From an uncultured Flavobacteriaceae bacterium (GTDB lineage: Bacteria > Bacteroidota > Bacteroidia > Flavobacteriales > Flavobacteriaceae): a stretch of 64,000 bases of DNA. Every line of letters starts with the position of its first letter. The stretch's first letter is position 1. A model generated the notes under the pieces. It was given only the letters and a program-made list of their open reading frames with translations. It was not told the DNA's origin and ran no database searches. This document shows, one piece after another, positions 1 to 8,108 of this stretch. The position numbers were made by a program, and so were the translations under genes. The stretch covers positions 124,001 through 188,000 of the forward strand of contig CANLUH010000002.1 of assembly GCA_947494205.1 (NCBI GenBank), written 5' to 3'.

Positions 1-241
1 AATGCGAATGTTAACTAAAGACTTTTTTATTCTTATTACCATAGCATTAGTTATCGCGACACCTTTAGCCTATTATTTTATAGAAAATTGGTTACAAGAT
101 TTCACTTACAGAATTACTATTAGTTGGTGGATATTTGTTTTAGCAGGCCTAATCACCTTGTTAATCACTCTGCTAACAGTAAGCGTACAAGCTATTAAGG
201 CAGCGACAGCTAATCCTGTAAATTCTTTGAGAACAGAATAA
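1..241 (+). CDS. FtsX/MacB-type ABC transporter permease, C-terminal fragment (cut by window start)
   Basis: This is the last ~79 residues of a permease that begins before the window. The fragment carries the final two membrane segments of an FtsX domain and ends in the tail ANPVNSLRTE, which is nearly the same as the ends of the four complete permeases downstream (ANPANSLRTE, ANPVKSLRSE, ANPVKSLKTE, TNPVDSLKTE). The ATG at base 2 is an internal methionine, because the homologous region in the neighbours is internal (RMLSTDF). It lies 39 bp before the next permease and is probably co-transcribed with it. Family assignment is secure; substrate is unknown. Confidence 0.9.
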   Translation, partial: MRMLTKDFFILITIALVIATPLAYYFIENWLQDFTYRITISWWIFVLAGLITLLITLLTVSVQAIKAATANPVNSLRTE

Positions 242-280
242 AATCATCAATCAAAAAACGAACAGTAAAATCTTGAAGTT

Positions 281-2674
281 ATGTTTAAAAATTATATAAA
301 AATAGCGTTTAGAAACCTGTTAAAAAACAAGGTCTATTCTTTCATTAATATTTTTGGTTTAGCTATAGGTATGGCAGTAACTATAATGATTGGATTATGG
401 ATTGCCGATGAGTTGAATCATGATAATAATTTTAAAAATAAAGGACAAATAGCTCAGATATTTCAAAGTCAGAAATTTAACGGTAAAATAGGAACAGGTC
501 CAGCCATACCTAGACCTTTAGAATTTGAAATACGCAATAAGTATAGCGATGATTTTAAAAATATCTCTATGGCTACTTGGGAAGCGCCTAGATATCTTGA
601 ATATAAGGGTAAAAGTATCTCTAGAGATGGGAACTATATGCAGGATGAGGCTTTAGAGATGTTCGACTTTACTATTATTAAAGGTGCTAAAAATGCTTTA
701 GATAAAAAGAATGCTATCATGTTGGCGGAATCTACAGCTAAAGATTTATTTGGAGAAGAAGAACCGCTAGGGAAGCTAATAACGGTGAATAATACACATA
801 GTATGGAGGTGACTGCCATCTACGAAAATTTACCAGCTAATAGTTCTTTTAAAAATTTAGAATACTTAATGCCTTGGAAGCATTACATCACTACGCAAGA
901 ATGGCTTAAAGAAGCAGAGACAGAATGGGGTAATAACTCGTTTCAATTATTTGTTCAGCTTCATGATAATAGTTCTATGGAAGCGGTTAGTGAGAAAATA
1001 AAAGATCTTAAGAAAAATGTAGCTACAGAAGAAGCACAGTTTAATCCACAATTGTTTTTACATCCTATGAAAGATTGGTATTTACGTAACGATTTTGTAG
1101 ATGGAGTTAAAACAGGAGGACGTATAGAAAACCTTTGGTTATTTGGAATAATAGGTGCTTTTGTATTATTGTTAGCATGCATTAACTTTATAAACTTAAG
1201 TACAGCGCGTTCAGAAAAAAGAGCTACAGAAGTTGGTATAAGAAAATCTATTGGGTCTAAACGCGTACAGTTAATCCTTCAGTTTTTAAGCGAATCGTTT
1301 TTAGTGGTTGTATTCGCTTTTGTTTTAGCTTTAGGCTTGGTGCTTTTATTTATGGATGGTTTTAATAATCTAGCCAGTAAAGCAATCGTTTTTCCATGGG
1401 GAAATATTCAATTCTGGAGTGTCTCCATAGCCTTTATATTATTTACAGCATGCCTTTCTGGAAGCTATCCTGCATTATACTTATCGTCTTTTAACCCAGT
1501 AGCAGTATTAAAAGGCACATTTAAAGCAGGTAAATTTGCGGCATTACCACGTAAAGTATTGGTGGTAACACAGTTTACATTTTCTATAGCGCTTATTATA
1601 GGGACGCTATTAGTAATGAGCCAGATACAACATAGTAAAGACAGACCTATAGGTTACAATACCAATGGGCTAATACAAATACCTGTAATGAGCCAAGAGT
1701 TTTTAGGTAAAGCAGATGTTATGCGAAATCAATTTATGGCGTCTGGTGGTGTTGTAAATATGTCTACCACAAGTAGTCCAACCACATCCGTTTGGTCTAA
1801 TCAAGGCGGTTATAGTTGGGACGGTAAACCAGAAGGGTTTCAAGATAATTTTGCCTATATGCGTGTCTCTCATGAGTTTGTAGAGACATTAGGTTTAAAA
1901 TTGATTGATGGGCGAGGATTTTCTAGAGCATTTGCAACAGACTCTAACGCTGTAGTGCTTAATGAAACTGCTGTAAAATACATGGGACTTAAAGACCCTA
2001 TTGGAAAATATATGAAGTTTTCTGATGGAGAAGGTGACCCAATAAAGATCATTGGAATAGTAAAAGATATGATTGTGCAATCGCCTTACGGTAAAGTAAA
2101 GCAAGCCATGTATGTTTTCGATAAAGTAGAAAGTGCTAGTTTTTATAATTTACGTTTAAACCCCGAAAAAAGTGTAAGTGAGAGTTTAGCATTAGTAGAA
2201 AAAACATACAAAGCAAACTTTCCTAATCTACCATTCGATTACCAATTTATAGATCAAGTTTATGCACGAAAGTTTAGTTCTCAAGAACGTGTAGCAAGCT
2301 TAGCAAAAGTGTTTACAATTTTAGCCATATTTATTAGTTGTTTAGGGTTGTTTGGTTTAGCCTCTTTTGTAGCAGAACAACGTACTAAAGAAATAGGGAT
2401 ACGTAAAATTTTAGGTGCTTCGGTAAGTCATTTATGGGTGTTGTTATCTAAAGATTTTATAACGCTTGTAATTATAGCGCTTTTAATAGCATCTCCTGCG
2501 GCTTACTACATTATGAGCCAATGGCTACAGAAATTTACCTATCGTATAGATATTTCATGGAATATATTTTTAATAGCAGGAATAGGAGCGTTAGCGATAA
2601 CATTTATTACGGTTAGTATACAAGCTGTAAAAACGGTAACTGCTAATCCTGCAAATTCATTAAGGACAGAATAA
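281..2674 (+). CDS. ABC transporter permease, FtsX/MacB family (797 aa)
   Basis: Inner-membrane permease with two MacB periplasmic core domains and two FtsX domains. A first membrane segment lies at about residues 20-40, followed by a periplasmic domain, then a membrane bundle around 285-410 containing EVGIRKSIGS. A second cycle starts near 427 and ends with the bundle from about 685, containing EIGIRKILGA. This is the duplicated ~800-aa architecture common in Bacteroidota. The proteins use ATP hydrolysed by a separate LolD/MacB-like subunit, here probably the ATPase at 11279, to drive mechanotransmission or export rather than classical import. The start codon is supported by the shared N-terminus MFKNYIKIAFRNLLKN. 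Substrate is unknown. Confidence 0.93.
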   Translation: MFKNYIKIAFRNLLKNKVYSFINIFGLAIGMAVTIMIGLWIADELNHDNNFKNKGQIAQIFQSQKFNGKIGTGPAIPRPLEFEIRNKYSDDFKNISMATWEAPRYLEYKGKSISRDGNYMQDEALEMFDFTIIKGAKNALDKKNAIMLAESTAKDLFGEEEPLGKLITVNNTHSMEVTAIYENLPANSSFKNLEYLMPWKHYITTQEWLKEAETEWGNNSFQLFVQLHDNSSMEAVSEKIKDLKKNVATEEAQFNPQLFLHPMKDWYLRNDFVDGVKTGGRIENLWLFGIIGAFVLLLACINFINLSTARSEKRATEVGIRKSIGSKRVQLILQFLSESFLVVVFAFVLALGLVLLFMDGFNNLASKAIVFPWGNIQFWSVSIAFILFTACLSGSYPALYLSSFNPVAVLKGTFKAGKFAALPRKVLVVTQFTFSIALIIGTLLVMSQIQHSKDRPIGYNTNGLIQIPVMSQEFLGKADVMRNQFMASGGVVNMSTTSSPTTSVWSNQGGYSWDGKPEGFQDNFAYMRVSHEFVETLGLKLIDGRGFSRAFATDSNAVVLNETAVKYMGLKDPIGKYMKFSDGEGDPIKIIGIVKDMIVQSPYGKVKQAMYVFDKVESASFYNLRLNPEKSVSESLALVEKTYKANFPNLPFDYQFIDQVYARKFSSQERVASLAKVFTILAIFISCLGLFGLASFVAEQRTKEIGIRKILGASVSHLWVLLSKDFITLVIIALLIASPAAYYIMSQWLQKFTYRIDISWNIFLIAGIGALAITFITVSIQAVKTVTANPANSLRTE

Positions 2675-2676
2675 AA

Positions 2677-2700
2677 AATCAATCAATCAATCAATCAATC
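2677..2700. repeat. (AATC)6 microsatellite in permease leader
   Basis: Six perfect AATC units lie directly after the stop of the preceding permease and 15 bases before the next start. The other permease leaders carry a related ATCATCAATCAAAAAACGA sequence, so this looks like slippage expansion of that leader. Copy number could change spacing or expression of the permease at 2716. Confidence 0.9.
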
Positions 2701-2715
2701 AAAAAATGAGTCGTT

Positions 2716-5148
2716 ATGTTAAGAAATTATTTTAAAATAGCTTGGAGGAATCTTATAAAGCACAAAGGGTTTACTGCTATTAATATTATTGGTTTATCCC
2801 TAGGAATCGGTTGTTTTATTATGATTTCTATGTTTGTAATAGATGAATTAGGTTACGATCATTATCATGAAAAAGCCAATCGTATTTATCGGGTAAACTC
2901 AGATATTGTTTTTGGAGGCACCGAGATGAGTATGGCGGTTAGTGCTGATCCTATGGGAGAAGCTTTAAAACGCGATTATCCAGAGGTTGAAGATTATGTA
3001 AGATTTTATGCATCGCAAGGCTCTAAATTAATAAAAAAAGGAAACGAATATATAAATGAATCTGCAATCGCTCATGCAGATTCTACTTTGTTTAATGTCT
3101 TTACGTTACCAGCCATAGTTGGTAATACAAAAACGGCACTTAAAGATCCCAATACAGTAGTAATTACAGAGCGGGTTGCTAATCGTTATTTTGGTAGTCC
3201 AGAATTAGCTATAGGTAAATTGTTAGAAACAGACGATAATGATAGTACATTATACAAAGTCACTTCTGTGATTGAAAATATGCCTCGAAATTCTCAATTT
3301 AATTTCGATTTCTTTTTTTCGATGGCTAATGTAGATTATGACTTCGGAAATTATTTAAGTCACAATTTTCATACCTATGTAGTATTAAAAGAAGGTACAG
3401 ATTATAAAGCTTTCAATAAGAATTTTACAGCAGTTATTGATAAATACATATTACCGCAAGCATCTCAATTTATGAAAATTGATAGCATGGCCGATTTTGA
3501 AGCCAGCGGAAATAAATTAGAATATTCCCTAATACCGCTTACAGATATACATTTACATTCCTCTAGAGTTGCCGAATTAAGCGCGAATGGTAACATTCAA
3601 TACGTTTATATATTTTCTGCAGTAGCTCTATTTATTTTATTGCTAGCCTGTATAAATTTTATGAATCTTACTACAGCTAGATCTTCAGGCAGAGCAAAAG
3701 AAGTAGGTATTCGTAAAGTGTTAGGTTCAGAGAAAAAAGCGCTCATTGGTCAGTTTTTAACAGAATCTACTTTAATTTCAATTTTAGCCCTTTTTATGGG
3801 ATTATTGTTCGTTTGGGTGTCTTTAGATTGGTTTAATGATATTTCAGGTAAAGAGATGGGGTTAAGCTCTTTATTGAGCCCTCAATTTTTAATATTTATA
3901 GCAGTATTACCATTTATAGTTGGAGGATTGGCTGGTGTATATCCTGCATTCTTCTTGTCTTCATTTAAACCAATAAAAGTATTAAAAGGAAAACTGTCTT
4001 CTGGAAATAATAAAAATACGTTTAGAAACTTTTTAGTAGTGTTTCAATTTGCGACATCTATTATATTAATTGTTGGTACAATAGTAATTTACAAACAACT
4101 AGATCATATTCAAAATTCTAATTTAGGTTTTAATAAAGATCATGTGTTAGTGGTAAATAATTCAGGATTATCACGTGAAACGAGAGAATTTTTAAAAAAT
4201 GATATAGAACAATTAACAGAGGTAAAATCAACATCGTTTGCAGGTTATTTACCAGTAGGTAGTTCTTCACGTTCAGACACAACGTTCTCTACGGAAAGTG
4301 TTATGACGGAATCTAATGGTTTTAACATGCAGTATTGGAGAGTAGATTACGATTATTTAGAAACCATTGGTATGGAGATGAAAGCAGGGAGAAATTTTTC
4401 TCGCGATTTTGGTTCAGACTCAACTGGTGTAATATTAAATGAAACTGCGGTTAAATTAGCTGGTTTTAAAGATCCTATAGGAAAGAAATTATATACCTCG
4501 GATGGTAATAATAACCTTGAAGTAAATACAATTATTGGTGTGGTTAAGAATTTTAATTATGCATCTCTTCGTGAAAACGTAGGGGCATTAAGTTTTAAGT
4601 TAGGAAATAATAGTTGGGAAACGGCCTATAGATTTAATACAGCAGATGTAAGTGGTTTATTGTCTACAATAGAAGATAAGTATAAAGCTGCTGCTCCTGG
4701 TTTACCATTTAAATATGAGTTTTTAGACGAAGCGTTCGATGATATGTATCGTCAAGAAAGACGTGTTGGTACAGTAGCACTCGTGTTTTCGTTATTAGCA
4801 ATAATTATTGCGTGTCTTGGATTATTTGGGTTGGCTACTTACATCGCAGAACAACGTGCTAAAGAAATAGGTATACGTAAAGTGTTAGGCGCATCGGTAA
4901 CTAATATTGTGAGAATGCTATCTACAGATTTTGTAAAATTAGTTATGCTTGCCTTTGTAATCGCAACACCAATTGCATGGTGGTTTATGAGCCAATGGTT
5001 ACAAGATTTTGCTTTCAGAATTAATTTAAGCTGGGTTATATTTTTTGTAACTGGTTCTGTGGCTTTGGTTGTTGCTTTAATTACACTTAGTTTTCAAGCC
5101 ATTAGAGCAGCTATAGCTAACCCTGTTAAGTCTTTACGATCAGAATAA
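2716..5148 (+). CDS. ABC transporter permease, FtsX/MacB family (810 aa)
   Basis: Second complete permease in the tandem array. It has the same two-cycle layout: N-terminal membrane segment at about 20-42, MacB-type periplasmic domain, first FtsX bundle with EVGIRKVLGS, second periplasmic domain, and last bundle with EIGIRKVLGA. It ends in ANPVKSLRSE. The start MLRNYFKIAWRNLIKHKG matches the paralogues and follows the AATC repeat. It is divergent from its neighbours in the periplasmic domains, which suggests different partners or substrates. It would depend on an ATPase encoded elsewhere, presumably the one at 11279. Confidence 0.93.
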   Translation: MLRNYFKIAWRNLIKHKGFTAINIIGLSLGIGCFIMISMFVIDELGYDHYHEKANRIYRVNSDIVFGGTEMSMAVSADPMGEALKRDYPEVEDYVRFYASQGSKLIKKGNEYINESAIAHADSTLFNVFTLPAIVGNTKTALKDPNTVVITERVANRYFGSPELAIGKLLETDDNDSTLYKVTSVIENMPRNSQFNFDFFFSMANVDYDFGNYLSHNFHTYVVLKEGTDYKAFNKNFTAVIDKYILPQASQFMKIDSMADFEASGNKLEYSLIPLTDIHLHSSRVAELSANGNIQYVYIFSAVALFILLLACINFMNLTTARSSGRAKEVGIRKVLGSEKKALIGQFLTESTLISILALFMGLLFVWVSLDWFNDISGKEMGLSSLLSPQFLIFIAVLPFIVGGLAGVYPAFFLSSFKPIKVLKGKLSSGNNKNTFRNFLVVFQFATSIILIVGTIVIYKQLDHIQNSNLGFNKDHVLVVNNSGLSRETREFLKNDIEQLTEVKSTSFAGYLPVGSSSRSDTTFSTESVMTESNGFNMQYWRVDYDYLETIGMEMKAGRNFSRDFGSDSTGVILNETAVKLAGFKDPIGKKLYTSDGNNNLEVNTIIGVVKNFNYASLRENVGALSFKLGNNSWETAYRFNTADVSGLLSTIEDKYKAAAPGLPFKYEFLDEAFDDMYRQERRVGTVALVFSLLAIIIACLGLFGLATYIAEQRAKEIGIRKVLGASVTNIVRMLSTDFVKLVMLAFVIATPIAWWFMSQWLQDFAFRINLSWVIFFVTGSVALVVALITLSFQAIRAAIANPVKSLRSE

Positions 5149-5173
5149 ATTAATCCATCTAAAACAAAAAGTT

Positions 5174-7561
5174 ATGATTAAGAATTATATAAAAATAGCG
5201 TGGAGAAATATAAAAAAAGACCGTCTTTTTTCGGTAGTTAATATTTTAGGTTTATCTGTAGGATTGGCCATAACCATATTGTTGTTTCTTTTTATTAATT
5301 ACGAACGTAGTTATGATGCTATGTATTCTAAAAAAGCACAAATACAACGTGTGTTATTACATACAGAAGATGAAGGAGGAAAGGAAGTATGGGCTAATGT
5401 TCCAGCTGCTTTAGCACCAAGTATACAAAAAGACATTCCAGAAATTGAATATGCAATGCGTATGCTAAAGCACGATTTTGGAAGCACAGCTTACATTAAA
5501 GCTGCTAATAACGATTACGAAGAGAAAGAGCTATTTTGGACAGACCCAGAAATTATTACCATGTTCGATATGGAGTTTATAAAAGGAAACCCAGATGAGG
5601 CTTTAAAAGATCCAAAAACGGTAATACTATCTGAAACGATTTCAAAAAAATACTTCGGAACAGAAAATCCAATAGGGAAACAAATTATAGTAGATAATAG
5701 AACCGAATTAACAGTAACAGGAGTGTACAAAGATTTTCCTAGAAATAGTTCTGTGTCGTGTGCTATTATAGGAGCATTTAGTACACTCAATTTTTTTAAG
5801 AATCCTACATGGGGAAATGCCAGTTTTGAAACTTTTGCATTGTTAAACGAAACAGCATCATCTACTGTAGTAACAGATAAAATACAACAGGTTTTAAACA
5901 AGAATGTTGCTAAAGATAAGCAGTGGTTTTCGTTTACATTGCAGCCTTTAAAAGAGATTCACTTGTACTCTTCAGAATATAAAGATTCTTATACCAGTAG
6001 AAATGGAAGCATTAAAGAAGTGAAAAATTTAAGCACTTTGGCACTTTTAATACTAATTATCGCCTGTATTAATTATATGAATTTAATTACGGCACGTTCT
6101 GAAAAACGAGGTAAAGATGTTGGGATTAATAAAACTATGGGAGCTACCGTTAAAAATTTAATTTTACGTTTCTATATAGAAACTGGATTAATAACATTAG
6201 TCGCTATAACCATAGGTTTAATTATAGCAATAGTTTTAATTCCTGTATTTAATAGTTTTATGGGAGACGCTTTAGAGATATCCTCGGTCTTCTCAATAAA
6301 AATTATAGTTGCACTCGTTGTAATATGGTTAGTAACCACATTAATATCTGGATCATATCCTGCATTATACCTATCACGATTTTCACCAAAAGAAGCCGTT
6401 AAGTCTTCTAAAGATAGAGGAGGAGCTCCTGTATTTATTAGAAAAGGATTAGTGGTTATGCAATTTACGACCTCAGTGATTTTAATAATCGGTGTTATTG
6501 TTATCCATAAACAATTACAATTTATGCAGGATAAGAATTTAGGCTATAACCCAGAGAATGTTATGGCTATTTCTACAGCAGCGTTAAGTAAAAACACTAA
6601 TAAATCACATTTAATAGATGCTTTTAAAAATTTACCTAATGTATCTTCTGTTGCTTTTGCTCAAGGTTATCCGGGCATTGGTGTAAGTGGTAGAGGCTTG
6701 TATAAGCATGAGACGGATGAAAAAGGGATGAATATTCAAACCAATTTATCAGATTCAGAAATATCAGAAGTCTTAGAATTGAAGTTATTAGCGGGAAATA
6801 TGTTACCTAAAGTAAAACAAGAAGGCGATACACTAGTAGATGTAGTTATTAATAAATCTGCCGTAGATTATTTAGGACTCTCACCAGAAGAAGCTATTGG
6901 AAAACGAGTAAACATGCAATTAGGGCGTAACTCATACATTTGTGGTGTTGTAGACGATTTTAATTTCTCGTCACTACATACGCCAATTGGAGGCTATGCT
7001 TTTCATAATAGAGCAACAGAGTATAAATCGTATTTGTTGGTTCGTTTTAAAACTGGGGCATTATCTAAAACGGTATCGCTTTTTGAAACTACATTTAAAA
7101 ATGCAGCGCCAAATACCGCTTTTGGTTATACGTTTTTAGATAAAAATTTAGAACGTATGTATGCACAAGAGCAAAAAGTAGCAAAAGTAGGTTTGGTATT
7201 TTCAATACTTGCCATTTTTGTAGCCTGTTTAGGATTATTTGCTTTAGCTGCTTTTACAGCAGAACAGCGTAAAAAAGAAATTGGGATTAGAAAAGTATTA
7301 GGTGCTAGCTTAATTGGTATTACAAAACTGTTGTCTAAACAATTTATAACATTAGTAGTTTTAGCATTAGTTATAGGGTTTCCAATTGCATATTGGCTTA
7401 TGGAACATTGGTTACAAGATTTTGCTTATAGAATATCTATAAACTGGACTGTATTTGTAATTACTGCAGCTGCATCACTTATTATTGCTATAATAGCGGT
7501 AAGTTCTCAAGCATTAAAGGCGGCAATAGCAAACCCTGTAAAATCATTGAAAACAGAGTAG
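5174..7561 (+). CDS. ABC transporter permease, FtsX/MacB family (795 aa)
   Basis: Third complete permease, starting 25 bp after the second. Same duplicated FtsX/MacB core layout. In the first FtsX domain the usual EVGIRK coupling motif reads DVGINKTMGA, so the arginine is replaced by asparagine; the second copy keeps EIGIRKVLGA. The first-half motif is probably specialised, but the protein otherwise looks intact and ends in ANPVKSLKTE. Start MIKNYIKIAWRNIKKD matches the paralogues. It is followed by a palindrome-rich spacer, so the first transcript may end here. Confidence 0.92.
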   Translation: MIKNYIKIAWRNIKKDRLFSVVNILGLSVGLAITILLFLFINYERSYDAMYSKKAQIQRVLLHTEDEGGKEVWANVPAALAPSIQKDIPEIEYAMRMLKHDFGSTAYIKAANNDYEEKELFWTDPEIITMFDMEFIKGNPDEALKDPKTVILSETISKKYFGTENPIGKQIIVDNRTELTVTGVYKDFPRNSSVSCAIIGAFSTLNFFKNPTWGNASFETFALLNETASSTVVTDKIQQVLNKNVAKDKQWFSFTLQPLKEIHLYSSEYKDSYTSRNGSIKEVKNLSTLALLILIIACINYMNLITARSEKRGKDVGINKTMGATVKNLILRFYIETGLITLVAITIGLIIAIVLIPVFNSFMGDALEISSVFSIKIIVALVVIWLVTTLISGSYPALYLSRFSPKEAVKSSKDRGGAPVFIRKGLVVMQFTTSVILIIGVIVIHKQLQFMQDKNLGYNPENVMAISTAALSKNTNKSHLIDAFKNLPNVSSVAFAQGYPGIGVSGRGLYKHETDEKGMNIQTNLSDSEISEVLELKLLAGNMLPKVKQEGDTLVDVVINKSAVDYLGLSPEEAIGKRVNMQLGRNSYICGVVDDFNFSSLHTPIGGYAFHNRATEYKSYLLVRFKTGALSKTVSLFETTFKNAAPNTAFGYTFLDKNLERMYAQEQKVAKVGLVFSILAIFVACLGLFALAAFTAEQRKKEIGIRKVLGASLIGITKLLSKQFITLVVLALVIGFPIAYWLMEHWLQDFAYRISINWTVFVITAAASLIIAIIAVSSQALKAAIANPVKSLKTE

Positions 7562-8108
7562 ATTTAAGTCGTTACGTCAAACTCTTACGTCACTTCAAGT
7601 GATTTTCGAGGTTATAGAAATTAAAATATATTTTAATTGAAGGTATCTAAGCCTAGCTTAAGTAAATTTTATAGCTAAATTATTCTCGATACAAAATTCC
7701 AGAAAAAGGAATTTCATTCGAACTGACGTATTAGATTGACTCTGAACTGTTACGTCAGTTTGAGTGAGTCTCACGATTAAAATGAGTGAAAAATGTATCG
7801 GTAACCTTTCTATTTGTAAAGTGTTTCGATACATTTTTTGCTTCAGAAATAGTTGAAGTATTACATTTAAAATGAGTAACAGGTAAGATTAATTATATAA
7901 AGTGTTTCGAGTGTCCGATTATGAACAAAAAGTGTATCATAAACGGACACTTTTAATTTTTAAATATAATTTAAGTTGCTGATTTTTAGGTATTTGTGTT
8001 TTTGGCATCATCTTCACTATATAGATAGTATAAATAACAATAGAATGCCAGTTGTTTTTATCGCAAGGTATTCAGAATAAAAAATCATCAATCAAAAAAC
8101 GAATCGTT
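7562..8108. other. Palindrome-rich intergenic spacer
   Basis: No gene is supported in this 547-bp gap. It holds at least three inverted repeats: AACTGACGTA (7721-7730) against TACGTCAGTT (7751-7760); AAAAATGTATCG (7789-7800) against its exact complement (7827-7838); and AGTGTCCG (7910-7917) against CGGACACT (7944-7951). Degenerate TTACGTCA motifs followed by TTCAAGTGA or TTTGAGTGA appear near 7572-7600 and 7750-7770. The layout resembles dispersed palindromic elements seen between genes in Flavobacteriaceae, which is recollection rather than a search result. Confidence 0.7.
7789..7838 (+). terminator. Candidate intrinsic terminator, 12-bp perfect stem
   Basis: AAAAATGTATCG at 7789-7800 pairs exactly with CGATACATTTTT at 7827-7838 across a 26-base loop, with the T run at the 3' side. 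It lies about 230 bases after the permease ending at 7561. The large loop makes termination less certain, and it may instead be part of a dispersed palindromic repeat. Confidence 0.4.

Noticed and set aside
2677..2700. AATC repeat considered as a CRISPR-like or attachment site
   Set aside because: A simple tetranucleotide run with no spacers; better explained as a microsatellite.
5515..5901. 128-residue open frame antisense to the third permease
   Set aside because: Lies wholly inside a clearly coding permease; its length is explained by codon bias of the sense strand.
8052..8108. Upstream in-frame start of the fourth permease
   Set aside because: Adds 19 residues absent from the paralogues and overlaps the conserved leader sequence.
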